A stretch of 64,000 bases of DNA from Bacillota bacterium (GTDB taxonomy: Bacteria > Bacillota > Clostridia > Christensenellales > SZUA-584), in NCBI GenBank assembly GCA_023459495.1, contig JAEWTL010000013.1:372001-436000 (forward strand), read 5' to 3'. This document shows positions 1 through 8,516 of this stretch, piece by piece. The notes beneath the pieces were generated by a model, which made no database searches, was not told the DNA's origin, and worked only from the letters and a program-made list of their open reading frames with translations. The position numbers and the translations under genes were made by a program. The number at the start of each line of letters is the position of its first letter. The first letter of the stretch is position 1.

Positions 1-1008
1 CAGCGACAGACCGCGGTCGATGACCTGCTGAGGGGTCATGTTCTTCCCCACCTCTTCACCAAACAGATAAATCTTGCCGTCATCATAGCTATCCACATGG
101 AACAGCGCGCGTACCAGCTCCGTGCGGCCTGCGCCGACCAAGCCGGCCAGCCCGATAATCTCGCCTCTGCGCAATTCAAGATTGATATCTTTCAGCTTTT
201 CTTTTGAAGAAGACAGATTTTCAACTTTCAATGCCACCTCGCCGGGTGTCTGGCGGTCTCTCTTATACAGGTCGGTGATTTCACGGCCGACCATCATTTT
301 GACCATTTCATCGGTGGTGATCTCTTTAACGCCGCGGGTGGCAATAAACTTCCCGTCCCTGAGGACCGTAATCCGGTCGCCGATGATCGGAATCTCCTGC
401 AAACGATGGGATATGTAAATGATGCCGATTCCCTTCGCTGTCAGCGAGCGAACGATTTCGAACAGTTTTTCAATTTCCAGATCTGTCAATGACGCGGTGG
501 GCTCATCCATGATCAGTATTTTCAGATCATGTGTCAGCGCCTTGGCGACTTCGACCATCTGCTGCTGCGCAACCGGGATGGAATTTGCCAGCGCATGGGT
601 GTCAACGTTCATCTTCATGCTGGAAAGCAGCTCTTTCGCTGTCTCATGCATCTTCTTCTTGTCAACCAGCACGCCTGCTTTACGCGGCATGTGATTGATA
701 TATATATTTTCTGCTACCGTTAAGTACGGTACGAGATTGAACTCCTGATAAATGATGCCTATGCCGTTTTTCTGGGCAGAAATAGGATTAAAGCGCGTTA
801 CTTTTTTCCCATCAACGAACAATTCTCCGCCATCGGGAGAATAGGCACCTGCAAGGATTTTCATGAGCGTGGATTTACCTGCGCCGTTTTCACCAATCAG
901 CACATGCACTTCCCCGGGCTTCAGATTGAAACTCATATCGTCTAAAGCCTTGACCCCGGGGAAAATTTTGGTAATATGATTCATTTCCAGTAAATAATTA
1001 TTTTCCAT
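1..1008 (-). CDS. sugar ABC transporter ATP-binding protein (RbsA/MglA type), 3' end outside window
   Basis: This is the ATPase of a carbohydrate ABC importer; 336 residues are visible and the C-terminus runs off the left edge. The start at 1008 gives a protein beginning MENNYLLEMNHITK. Walker A GENGAGKS is at about residues 39-46, followed by a VAQQQMVEVAKAL signature region and Walker B LIMDEP. A second nucleotide-binding domain has begun (GLAGLVGAGRTELVRALF), so this is the usual tandem-domain RbsA layout of about 500 residues. It follows the binding-protein gene at 1201-2310 on the same strand, and a permease is expected just outside the window. The substrate is inferred only from the operon, which points to a rare pentose or deoxyhexose. 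Confidence 0.93.
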   Translation of the reverse strand, partial: MENNYLLEMNHITKIFPGVKALDDMSFNLKPGEVHVLIGENGAGKSTLMKILAGAYSPDGGELFVDGKKVTRFNPISAQKNGIGIIYQEFNLVPYLTVAENIYINHMPRKAGVLVDKKKMHETAKELLSSMKMNVDTHALANSIPVAQQQMVEVAKALTHDLKILIMDEPTASLTDLEIEKLFEIVRSLTAKGIGIIYISHRLQEIPIIGDRITVLRDGKFIATRGVKEITTDEMVKMMVGREITDLYKRDRQTPGEVALKVENLSSSKEKLKDINLELRRGEIIGLAGLVGAGRTELVRALFHVDSYDDGKIYLFGEEVGKNMTPQQVIDRGLSL

Positions 1009-1086
1009 AGCCGTCCGATCCTTGTTTCTATGAATATATCGCAGACATCTACACAACAATTCCGATCCACACAGAAGAGGCAGTTC

Positions 1087-1153
1087 TAAAAAGGAAAAGC
1101 TCCGGCCGAGATGCCTGGCTTTGAGTTGCCCGCGCCCAAACAGGCCGGAGCTT
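1087..1153 (-). terminator. hairpin between binding protein and ATPase genes
   Basis: An 11-bp perfect inverted repeat, AAGCTCCGGCC (1097-1107) with its complement at 1143-1153, encloses a 35-nt loop. On the minus strand it is followed by a T-rich tail (TTTTCCTTTTT). It lies just downstream of the binding-protein stop and upstream of the ATPase. It probably acts as a partial terminator or 3' stabiliser that keeps binding-protein mRNA in excess. Confidence 0.6.
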
Positions 1154-1200
1154 CATCCTTTAAGATCAATCGCTTGATGCGACTGCGTCAGCAGAGTTGC

Positions 1201-2310
1201 TTATTTGTTCTGTAATGCTTCCGGACGCTCGTCCATCTCTGCCAAGTTGTCCTGCGTGACGATGGTGATGGGGCAGTTGATCTGGCGCGGAACGCTTTCG
1301 CCGTTCAGTGCACGGATAGCCGCCACAACGCTCAGGTACGCCTGGTAATATACGCCCTGGGACACCGTGAACACTTCAGAACCGTTCTGGACAGCCGTGA
1401 ACTGGGGTTCCTGTACGTCGAAACCGCTGATCAGAACCTGGCCTTCTCTGCCGGCTGCCTTAACCGCTTCAACAGCGCCTTCAGCCTGGTTGCCGCCGAC
1501 TGCCACGATCGCAGTAAGGTCATCGCCCCACTTCGTGATGTAGTCTTCAGCCAGCTTGCGGCCTTCGTCAAACTGCCACTTCGTTACGCCGGATTCCACA
1601 ACGATGTCCGGATATGCTTCGGCAAATCTGTCCATGCAGCCCTTGGTCCGAAGGTCTGAGGTCGCCTGTCCGGGCACACCTTCCATGACGAGCACATGGC
1701 CTTTGCCGCCAATGAGTTCAGCCATCTTGTCCGCGATCATGACGCCCACCTGGGTGTTGTCAACGCCAACGTAGGTCAGGTAGTCCACATCGGACGGTCC
1801 CATCGTGTTATCATAAATAACCGGTATGCCAGCTTCGATCAGGTCTTCCACGGGGCCCTTAACCGCTTCCGTGTTAGCCGGGGCCAGGATAACCGCATCA
1901 ACGCCGATGGTGATCAGGTCTTCCAGTATTCTCTTCTGCTCTTCAACGTTGTCAGCCTTGCTGGGCGAGAAGTCCAGAATGTTGACACCAAGCGCTTCGC
2001 CTGCTTTTTTCGCAGCGATGATGTGAGATTCCCAAACAGGGATAGCCGCGCTCTTCACGACGACCGCGATGGTATATTCCTTCGCAGGAACAGCATCATA
2101 ACCAAAATCTTCGGCATTGATGCTGCCTTCAGAACCCACCATCACCGGGCCTTCAGCTACAGGTGCTGATGCCTCTACACTGGCGGACTCACCCGCAGCT
2201 GCACTCGTCTCCGTCGACGGCGCCGAGCTCTGCGACTGAGCCGACTGACCACAGCCAATCAGCATAAAGCCCATCGCGAGAACCAAGAGCAGACATAACA
2301 GTTTTTTCAT
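1201..2310 (-). CDS. sugar-binding lipoprotein of ABC importer (Peripla_BP_4/RbsB type)
   Basis: This is the extracellular solute-binding component, 369 residues. The N-terminus MKKLLCLLLVLAMGFMLIGC is a lipoprotein signal peptide with lipobox LIGC (cysteine 20), followed by a Ser/Ala-rich linker to about residue 60. The mature part has the ribose-binding-protein pattern: PVWESHIIAAKKAGEALGV, a DAVILAPANTEAV segment and AIVAVGGNQAEGAVEAVKAAG. It sits between the ASRT-like gene and the ATPase in the long minus-strand operon starting near 6906. The ligand is not readable from sequence; the operon's L-rhamnose isomerase suggests an L-sugar such as L-lyxose or L-rhamnose. Confidence 0.92.
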   Translation of the reverse strand: MKKLLCLLLVLAMGFMLIGCGQSAQSQSSAPSTETSAAAGESASVEASAPVAEGPVMVGSEGSINAEDFGYDAVPAKEYTIAVVVKSAAIPVWESHIIAAKKAGEALGVNILDFSPSKADNVEEQKRILEDLITIGVDAVILAPANTEAVKGPVEDLIEAGIPVIYDNTMGPSDVDYLTYVGVDNTQVGVMIADKMAELIGGKGHVLVMEGVPGQATSDLRTKGCMDRFAEAYPDIVVESGVTKWQFDEGRKLAEDYITKWGDDLTAIVAVGGNQAEGAVEAVKAAGREGQVLISGFDVQEPQFTAVQNGSEVFTVSQGVYYQAYLSVVAAIRALNGESVPRQINCPITIVTQDNLAEMDERPEALQNK

Positions 2311-2410
2311 CTCATTCTCTCCTTTAATTATTCGGTATATTGAAGATGGAACTGTTGCTCCATCTTCAAACTTTTCAGGCCTGAGCCTGATGATTCCTTG
2401 AAACTCATGC

Positions 2411-2788
2411 TTATGCGGAAAGCGGGAAAGCCAGCGTGGTCATGATGCTGTTGGCGCTCTGCGTGGTATCCACACGCGTATACTGAATCACGACCGGAAC
2501 AGACGCATTTACCACTGCCGCATAGGGAACTCCGCGCGGGATATGTTTGCCGTTGATGTCGGTCAGGCGGTCCATCCGAATGTGATGGGTGCGCTCGGCC
2601 GCGCAGACAGCCTTAATCCCGCTGATCGGCGCACGATCTTCGTAATACAGAACAAACTCCACTGTACATTCCTGATCAGAAGTATTCAGCACGCAGATCG
2701 ACTCATGGCTGACATAATGCCCTTCAGAAGTGATTTCCGGCCAGTACATATCCGGAATGAGCCAGGTTGTATTTCCGACAGGTGCCAT
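2411..2788 (-). CDS. ASRT-family (sensory rhodopsin transducer-like) small protein
   Basis: This 125-residue protein matches the family of the Anabaena sensory rhodopsin transducer. Recognisable blocks are SHESICVLNTSDQECTVEF, YYEDRAPI, ERTHHIRMDRL, and PVVIQYTRVDTTQSANS near the C-terminus. I chose the ATG at 2788 because AGAAGGAG lies about 10 nt upstream and homology starts right after it; an upstream extension to 2938 would overlap rhaA. No rhodopsin gene is present in the window. The family folds as a beta-sandwich and has been proposed to bind small molecules. Its position between L-rhamnose isomerase and the sugar-binding protein suggests a sugar-sensing or sugar-handling role, which is inference. 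Confidence 0.85.
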   Translation of the reverse strand: MAPVGNTTWLIPDMYWPEITSEGHYVSHESICVLNTSDQECTVEFVLYYEDRAPISGIKAVCAAERTHHIRMDRLTDINGKHIPRGVPYAAVVNASVPVVIQYTRVDTTQSANSIMTTLAFPLSA

Positions 2789-2841
2789 AACTGTGTTGCT
2801 CCTTCTGTTGAATATAGTGCCGCAGCCAATCTCAATGTGGA

Positions 2842-4101
2842 TTACCGCAGGGACAGGGCCCTGCTTTCGTAACCCTTTACCTGTTCGATCCACGCCCGTC
2901 CCACAGGAACGCCGGAAGTCAGGCAATAGTAATCCCATACCGCCGAGAACGGAAGCGACTTGTTCTCTTCATGAAGCGCCAGCCGCGCGGTGTAATCTCC
3001 GCGGGTCTCGGCGTCCCGTCCGTCCTTAAGCGGCGTCAGGCATGCGTTCAAAATGGCCTTCCTCGGATTGCGGGTACCAATCACCCACGCCGCGATGCGG
3101 TTGATGGATGCGTCAAAGTAGTCCAGTCCGATATGCACCTTGTCTTCAAACCCGTTATGGATAATTTCATTCATGATGTTCTGCAGCTCGTCATCCCAGA
3201 CGACCACATGGTCGCTGTCCCAGCGCACGCCGCGGCTGACATGGAGCATGACACCTTCCACAAACGGAACGATCGCCGTCAGCTTGGAGCCGATGGACTC
3301 CGTGGGATGGAAGTGGCCCGCATCCAGACACACGTACTTGTTATTCTTCATGCAGTAGCTGAGCGCGAACTCGTGGCTTACAACCGTATAGCTCTCAATG
3401 CCAAAACCAAACAGCTTGCTTTCCAGAGAATCCGCTTCGTAAGCCGGATCAATCTTCTCAGCAAATATCTGATCCAATGAATCCATCATGCGAAGGCGCG
3501 GTGCAAGCGTATCGGCCGGGATATCCTTGTATCCGTCAGGCATCCAGAAGTTCGTGATGCAGGGCGTACCCAGCTGCTTCCCGAATTCGGCGCCGATCTC
3601 GCGGCAGCGTTTGCTGTGCTCCACCCAAAACTTCCTTTTGCTGTCGTCTGCACTGGCCAGAGAAAAATCCCCGTCCATTTGGGGATGTGAAAAGAATGTC
3701 GGATTAAAATCCAGCTGAAGCCCGCTCTCTTTCGCCCAGTTCACCCAGTTCTGGAACATATCGATGGTGTAAGCATCGCGGTCAACCTTTTTCCCATTTG
3801 GTTCGGCGTGGCAGGAGTGCAACGCCACGCGGGTTGTTCCGGGTATCATGGAGAGCGCTTCGGTGATGTCCCCCCGTAGCTCATCAGCAGTGCGCGCACG
3901 CCCCGGATAATTTCCTGTGGTCGCGATTCCGCCTGTCAGCGTGCCCGTACCGTCGAACCCGATCAGATCGTCTCCCTGCCAGCAATGCATGCTGATCGGG
4001 ACGGCGTCAGCCTTTTTAATCGCCGCATCCGTATCAATTCCCTGGGCTGCGTACACTTCTTTTGCGTACGCGTAACCCTGTAAAACAGTCTGTTCTTTCA
4101 T
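2842..4101 (-). CDS. rhaA: L-rhamnose isomerase
   Basis: A cytoplasmic aldose-ketose isomerase of 419 residues, the family's normal length. It interconverts L-rhamnose and L-rhamnulose, and enzymes of this family also accept L-lyxose to give L-xylulose. Diagnostic stretches are ISMHCWQGDD, TTGNYPGRART, HSCHAEPNG, LDFNPTFFSHP, CLDAGHFHPTESI and HVSRGVRWDSDHVV, which carry the metal-binding acidic and histidine residues. No rhamnulokinase (rhaB) or rhamnulose-1-phosphate aldolase (rhaD) is present. Instead the divergent arm encodes a LyxK-like kinase and two pentulose-phosphate epimerases, so L-lyxose is a credible real substrate. The gene is 53 bp from the ASRT-like gene and 36 bp from the aldo/keto reductase gene. 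Confidence 0.95.
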   Translation of the reverse strand: MKEQTVLQGYAYAKEVYAAQGIDTDAAIKKADAVPISMHCWQGDDLIGFDGTGTLTGGIATTGNYPGRARTADELRGDITEALSMIPGTTRVALHSCHAEPNGKKVDRDAYTIDMFQNWVNWAKESGLQLDFNPTFFSHPQMDGDFSLASADDSKRKFWVEHSKRCREIGAEFGKQLGTPCITNFWMPDGYKDIPADTLAPRLRMMDSLDQIFAEKIDPAYEADSLESKLFGFGIESYTVVSHEFALSYCMKNNKYVCLDAGHFHPTESIGSKLTAIVPFVEGVMLHVSRGVRWDSDHVVVWDDELQNIMNEIIHNGFEDKVHIGLDYFDASINRIAAWVIGTRNPRKAILNACLTPLKDGRDAETRGDYTARLALHEENKSLPFSAVWDYYCLTSGVPVGRAWIEQVKGYESRALSLR

Positions 4102-4137
4102 GGCAACTCCTTACTGATCAGTGTTAAGACTTCTCCA

Positions 4138-5121
4138 TTACTTCCAGTAGACGAATTTCTTTAGCTGTGCAAGCTTCTCGATAATATCTTCCGGCATCGG
4201 CTTCTCAATGCAGTCGATGCACTCGGCGAGATGGCCCATGTTGTCAAAGGACGCAATGGGAACCGACGGGAAGAGCTTTTCCGCCATGATATACATATAA
4301 GAAAGATCCATGTAAGAATATTGCCCCTCCGCGACTACGGTCTTTACGAGCTCATAGATCGCATCGTTGGATGCATTCGAGTAAACATCCGTCACGCTGG
4401 CCGGCAGATTTTCTCCGGCTGCCCGACGTGCGAAATAGCCCTTGGCAATGGACATATAGGCCATGATATTCATGCCGGTTTCCGCGCTGTATGCACGGGT
4501 TTCTTCGTCCATGAGGATGAAGGTTTTATCAGCCAGATTGTAGAAGTTGATATCCGCCAGACTCCACATCAGCTGGTTGCAGCTGAAGCCCTGAAGCCCA
4601 TGCGCTTTGCAGTAGCTTTGCGCCTCTTTGATGCGCGGCAGCGCCCAGTTCGAGCATCCGTAGTAACGAATCTTTCCGGCCTTTCGGGCATCGTCCAGAC
4701 ACTCCATGATCTCCGCAACCGATGTATTAGGATCGTCGCGGTGCAGAAAGTACAGATCGATGTAATCCGTGTTCAGGTATTCGAGACTTTCGCTGATATC
4801 CTTGTCGATGCACTTTTTGTTGACGCGCGGGATGTCCATGTGGCCCCAGTCCGGGTGCGCGCCTTTGGAGGCGAGAACGAACTGGTCACGGTTGCCGTTT
4901 TCCTTGATCCACTTGCCGATGATGCGTTCGCTGATGCACTTGGGGCCATCGCCCCAGTCGCCATAGATATGGGCGGTATCTATAAAGTTACCGCCTTCAT
5001 CCAGGAACTTGCTGATCTGCGCCTTGGCGTCCTGTTCGGACATGGCCGTACCATAGTTGACCGTACCCAGGCAGACAGGTGATACCGTAAGGTCTGTATT
5101 ATTGAACTTAATATATCTCAT
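4138..5121 (-). CDS. aldo/keto reductase
   Basis: A 327-residue NAD(P)H-dependent TIM-barrel oxidoreductase. The start at 5121 (MRYIKFNNTDLTVSPVCLGT) is preceded by AAAGGAG, while the longer reading frame would intrude into the next gene. Family landmarks are GTVNYG, FIDTAHIYGD (catalytic Asp and Tyr), FVLASKGAH (Lys), YFLHRDDP (His) and YGCSNW. It lies 35 bp downstream of the flavin oxidoreductase gene and upstream of rhaA. Its role could be reduction or oxidation of the transported sugar or of a glycoside-derived aldehyde; nothing in the sequence fixes the substrate. Confidence 0.88.
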   Translation of the reverse strand: MRYIKFNNTDLTVSPVCLGTVNYGTAMSEQDAKAQISKFLDEGGNFIDTAHIYGDWGDGPKCISERIIGKWIKENGNRDQFVLASKGAHPDWGHMDIPRVNKKCIDKDISESLEYLNTDYIDLYFLHRDDPNTSVAEIMECLDDARKAGKIRYYGCSNWALPRIKEAQSYCKAHGLQGFSCNQLMWSLADINFYNLADKTFILMDEETRAYSAETGMNIMAYMSIAKGYFARRAAGENLPASVTDVYSNASNDAIYELVKTVVAEGQYSYMDLSYMYIMAEKLFPSVPIASFDNMGHLAECIDCIEKPMPEDIIEKLAQLKKFVYWK

Positions 5122-5156
5122 CAGTTTTCTCCTTTCGCGGAGTGTTCTTGCCGCGA

Positions 5157-6527
5157 TTACTGTTCCTGCTTCATGACATACTTCCGGTACAGGGGCAAAT
5201 AGATCTCCTGATCGCGGATTACGCAGCCGGACTGCACATGCCCCTTCTGGATGAGGTCGTAGCACTTGTCGCAGGTAATGCAGCACTTCGAACGGATCAT
5301 ATTGCCTTTTTTCATGATATCTTCAGCAAAATCGGGGTACGCAAACCCCTGCCGCCCAAACCCAGCAAGATCAAACCAGCCTTCCTTGATGCCGCCTGCG
5401 CCGACTGCTCCGCCGAATTGTTCGAGCCAGGTAAGGCCTGTGCAAACGAACGTTCCACCAGGAACGGCTTTCTTGATGCGGCGGGTCATATTAAACAGCG
5501 CGTACGTCCCCTTATACGGTTCGACGACAGCGTCATCTTCAAGCTCAGCCAGATAGCCGCGGCCGGTAGGCTGATAACGGGGCATCATCGTGGACAGGTT
5601 AATGAGGTCTACGCCTTCCGCAACCAGCATGTTGCACAGCTTAATTACTTCCTCCGGGTCGGGCTCCATGACGCCTTCCTCCTGCTTCATGCCCCAGCCA
5701 TGCGGCCACGGGATGCAGTCGTACGCGTTCAGGCGGACGCAGATATCAATCTTGTCGCCGCAGCGCTCTTTGATGCCATGGACAATATCGAATGTCGCGC
5801 GGGTACGGTTCTCGAAGCTGCCGCCGTATTTGCCAGGCCGGTTGTAAGCAGCCAGCAGTTCACGGAGTATATATTCGTGGCAGATCTTGACGTCAACGGA
5901 ATCGAAGCCGCATTCCACCGCCAGCTCCGCACCGCGAATGAAGCCTTCAACGATCTCTTCAATTTTCTCATCGGTTGCGAACGTAATCGTACCCGCCTGT
6001 CCGTCGATCGAATTGTGGTGGTCGATATACGGGTTGGCTACAACGGCAAGCGGGGTGGATTTCCACTCGGCATTCGTGCTGCGGCGGCCGGAATGGGTCA
6101 GCTGCAATACATTGTAGGGTTTCCTGCCATACTTCGCGATCGCCGCCGCGTCACTCTCCTCCACCAAACGCCTGATCTCAGGAACGGTCTCTTTCTTTAT
6201 AATCATCTGCAACGGGTTGCAGCGGCCATCGTCGGCAACCGTGATCGACTCGTACCAGATCAGACCTGCACCGCCCTCGGCATACCGCTTATAACGGCGG
6301 AAAATCAAATCGGACGGATTTCCTTCCTTTGTTCCGTCAAAGCCCTCCAGTGGCTGGATGACCATGCGGTTGGGAATTACATGCCCGTTGGCCAGCGTCA
6401 ATGGCTCCATGAGGATGGAAAGGTCGTCAGAAATCGGGAAGTTCATGCCATCCGCAGCCATCGCCGCCGAAAAATCTGCATTCGTTTTTAAGGAACTGAA
6501 TTTGTAGGGCTTGTAGACTTTCTTCAT
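5157..6527 (-). CDS. NADH:flavin oxidoreductase (old yellow enzyme family) with C-terminal cysteine cluster
   Basis: This 456-residue protein has the OYE TIM barrel: PLTLANGHVIPNRMVIQPLEG near the N-terminus, then LQLTHSGRRS, and AELAVECGFDSVDVKICHEYILREL carrying the active-site HxxY-type segment. The C-terminal part has SKCCITCDKCYDL followed after 12 residues by another Cys, a C-x2-C-x2-C-x12-C arrangement reminiscent of the Fe-S motif of dienoyl-CoA-reductase-like members. The second, pyridine-nucleotide domain of those enzymes is absent. The start at 6527 has an AGGAG box; upstream in-frame codons overlap the cupin gene. Its substrate in a sugar operon is unknown. Confidence 0.85.
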   Translation of the reverse strand: MKKVYKPYKFSSLKTNADFSAAMAADGMNFPISDDLSILMEPLTLANGHVIPNRMVIQPLEGFDGTKEGNPSDLIFRRYKRYAEGGAGLIWYESITVADDGRCNPLQMIIKKETVPEIRRLVEESDAAAIAKYGRKPYNVLQLTHSGRRSTNAEWKSTPLAVVANPYIDHHNSIDGQAGTITFATDEKIEEIVEGFIRGAELAVECGFDSVDVKICHEYILRELLAAYNRPGKYGGSFENRTRATFDIVHGIKERCGDKIDICVRLNAYDCIPWPHGWGMKQEEGVMEPDPEEVIKLCNMLVAEGVDLINLSTMMPRYQPTGRGYLAELEDDAVVEPYKGTYALFNMTRRIKKAVPGGTFVCTGLTWLEQFGGAVGAGGIKEGWFDLAGFGRQGFAYPDFAEDIMKKGNMIRSKCCITCDKCYDLIQKGHVQSGCVIRDQEIYLPLYRKYVMKQEQ

Positions 6528-6552
6528 GGTAAGTTCTCCTGTTGCAATATAA

Positions 6553-6906
6553 TTAGTGGGTCTTATCAAGCGGGGGAACTGTGATGGCGCAAAATACGCA
6601 ATCCTCTTCGCAATCGTTCGTAACGGCATGAACATCGCCCGCCTGAACCAACAGGGCGTCGCCTTCATGCAGCACGTGAAGCAGTTTTTCGTGTGCGCTG
6701 ACTTTCATTTCCCCTTTTATAATGTAAAATATCTGATCAGAATTCTCGTGAACTTCATCTACGCTGTATGAACCTTTTCCCAGTGTCGATAGTGTAACGT
6801 TGGCATGCTTGGAGCCGTTTTCCGGGTTGAAAATAACCTGCGTAGTCATGCTGAAGTGGTCGAAAGGCGTATACTTTTCACCTGTCTCTTTGCGATAAAC
6901 TTTCAT
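6553..6906 (-). CDS. cupin-domain protein
   Basis: A 117-residue single-domain beta-barrel protein. The first cupin motif is degenerate (VDEVHENSDQIFYIIKGEM) and the second is HEGDALLVQAGDVHAVTN, with histidines in plausible metal positions. It is the first gene of the minus operon, 25 bp upstream of the flavin oxidoreductase gene, and is read from the promoter at 7058-7086. Such cupins in sugar operons can be isomerases, mutarotase-like proteins or ligand binders; no specific function can be assigned. Confidence 0.85.
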   Translation of the reverse strand: MKVYRKETGEKYTPFDHFSMTTQVIFNPENGSKHANVTLSTLGKGSYSVDEVHENSDQIFYIIKGEMKVSAHEKLLHVLHEGDALLVQAGDVHAVTNDCEEDCVFCAITVPPLDKTH

Positions 6907-7057
6907 AGTTTCATTGCCCCTTTATACGTGGATAATCAGTAACTGCATTTTCAACTGCATATGTTTTCAGAACAATACTCTTTGTTGTTTACTCGTAAGG
7001 AAATTGCTTGGTGTATATCCATGTTGGCGATTAGCCGCTTGACCAACATTTTATTGA

Positions 7058-7086
7058 ATTTTAGCATGCAATTTTAGCTTTGTCAA
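7058..7086 (-). promoter_or_regulatory. sigma-A-type promoter of the minus carbohydrate operon
   Basis: On the minus strand TTGACA (7081-7086) and TAAAAT (7058-7063) are separated by exactly 17 nt, close to perfect consensus. The spacer and -10 contain two direct copies of GCTAAAATT. A further inverted repeat, ATGTTGG (7021-7027) with CCAACAT (7043-7049), falls near the transcription start and could be an operator or leader hairpin. Transcription would start near 7051, leaving a roughly 145-nt leader before the cupin gene. Confidence 0.75.
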
Positions 7087-7235
7087 CTGTTGTTAGCGTT
7101 AAATTTGATGTGTTGATCTAATCATTTATCTAAATTTTATAAATATTTAGAATATTTTTGATTATTAAAGCCCAATTTGAGCGCATTTACGGCCTATTTT
7201 CTAATATTTAACGCCAATCTCATATTTTTTAGACT

Positions 7236-7356
7236 GTACTAAAATAGTAAACTGTTTAGTACGCTATTTTACTTTTACAGCCATCTATCCCATGTTTTAA
7301 TTTGTTTTCCGCTAAATGTTTAGAGGTAGTTAGCTTAAGTTTGACTAAAATTTTAG
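7236..7356. promoter_or_regulatory. cluster of CTAAA/TTTAG palindromes, candidate LacI operators
   Basis: The 540-bp AT-rich divergent region between the two arms holds repeated palindromes built on CTAAA and TTTAG half-sites. They are GTACTAAA/TTTAGTAC with an 11-nt gap (7236-7262), CTAAATGTTTAG (7312-7323) and the perfect CTAAAATTTTAG (7345-7356). The last one abuts the -35 box of the regulator promoter. The arrangement fits binding by the LacI-family regulator encoded next door. Assignment is by position only, and AT-rich DNA produces such palindromes by chance more often than average. Confidence 0.45.
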
Positions 7357-7357
7357 C

Positions 7358-7386
7358 TTGCCTTTTACTGAACTCTAGTATATAGT
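7358..7386 (+). promoter_or_regulatory. promoter of the LacI/kinase operon
   Basis: TTGCCT (7358-7363) and TATAGT (7381-7386) are spaced by 17 nt on the plus strand. The predicted start near 7393 leaves a leader of about 57 nt before the regulator ATG at 7450. A 12-bp perfect palindrome touches the -35 box, so repression by its own product is plausible. Confidence 0.7.
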
Positions 7387-7449
7387 TATTGTACAGAATC
7401 AGTAGAGCCTATTGGGTGAAGCTTGATAGACCCTATTTGGAGGGAGTAT

Positions 7450-8484
7450 ATGAACCTAAAAGAAATCGCCAATCTGGCCAATGTATCGCCTGCAACAGTC
7501 TCGCTGGTACTGAACAGCCGCGAAGGTGTGGGCCAGGAAAAACGCCAGCAGATTGAAAAAATTCTCGAAGAAAACGGCTATCGAATCAACAGCCGCACCG
7601 ATACGAAAACCAAGAGAAATATCCGCTTTATTAAATATAAGAAGCACGCGTTGCTTGTCGATGGCAATCCTGGGTTTGTCAACGCCATTATTGATGCCAT
7701 CGAGAAGGAATGCCGCAGGCAAGGTTACAACCTGATTATGACGGCTTATGGCGAAAACCAGCTGGACGAGATGTCCCGGCTGATTGAACAGAATCCGACG
7801 GATGGCGTGCTGGTCTTAGGAACGGAGTTGACCGCCGAGGACCTTGATGGCCTGTCAAACTTATCTGTCCCTATTGTAATTATTGATAACTATTTACCGA
7901 TGTCGGATTACAACTGTATCACCATGAACAATGAGGAAGCGATTTTTCGCTCCGTTTCGTACCTCGCCTCCCTTGGGCATCCGAAGATCGGTTTTATCGC
8001 CAACGAACTGCCGTCCAGCAACTGCAATGCGCGCAGGCGGGCATTTGAATACTCGCTCGAGCAAAAGGGATACCCGTTCGATTCCTCGCTAATCTATACG
8101 GTTCATCCTACGCCGGATGGCGCTTACCAGTCCATCCGCACCATGCTGGAAAGCGGCATCAAATTTCCGTCAGCACTGGTTGCCAACAACGACAGCATTG
8201 CGCTCGGAGCCATGAAAGCTTTTAAGGAATTCAAGATCCGCATTCCGGAGGAAATCTCTATCGTCGGTTTCGACAGCATTCCGTTCTCCACGATCTCCGA
8301 TCCGCCGCTGACGACAATGGAGGTATCCTGTGCGGAGATGGGAATCTGGGCGGTCCGCATTCTTTGCGACCGGATTCAGTATCCGTTCTCTTCCGTTACC
8401 AAGGTTCAAATCGGCACAAAGCTGCTGGAACGCAACAGCGCAGCGTCCTTTAACCCCAGATATCAAAACAGCCATCTGTTATAA
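7450..8484 (+). CDS. LacI-family transcriptional regulator
   Basis: A 344-residue regulator. The N-terminal helix-turn-helix (MNLKEIANLANVSPATVSLV, then LNSREGVGQEKRQQI hinge) is followed by a periplasmic-binding-protein-like effector domain with GFVNAIIDAIEKECRRQGY, ASLGHPKIGFI and ISIVGFDSIPFS. The ATG at 7450 was preferred over 7423 because GGAGGGAG ends 3 nt upstream and the HTH begins immediately. It heads the plus operon and lies divergent from the minus operon, so it probably controls both. The inducer is presumably the imported sugar or a pentulose intermediate, which is inference. Confidence 0.93.
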   Translation: MNLKEIANLANVSPATVSLVLNSREGVGQEKRQQIEKILEENGYRINSRTDTKTKRNIRFIKYKKHALLVDGNPGFVNAIIDAIEKECRRQGYNLIMTAYGENQLDEMSRLIEQNPTDGVLVLGTELTAEDLDGLSNLSVPIVIIDNYLPMSDYNCITMNNEEAIFRSVSYLASLGHPKIGFIANELPSSNCNARRRAFEYSLEQKGYPFDSSLIYTVHPTPDGAYQSIRTMLESGIKFPSALVANNDSIALGAMKAFKEFKIRIPEEISIVGFDSIPFSTISDPPLTTMEVSCAEMGIWAVRILCDRIQYPFSSVTKVQIGTKLLERNSAASFNPRYQNSHLL

Positions 8485-8516
8485 GACTATTAGACATCTC
8501 AAGGGGGAGCGAACGG

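Noticed and set aside
4138..5286. Longer aldo/keto reductase start at 5286
   Set aside because: It would run into the flavin oxidoreductase coding region and lacks a ribosome site; 5121 has AAAGGAG.
5142..6491. A 449-codon open frame on the plus strand
   Set aside because: It is entirely antisense to the flavin oxidoreductase gene, has no ribosome site, and its translation has no domain character; it reflects GC-rich codon bias.
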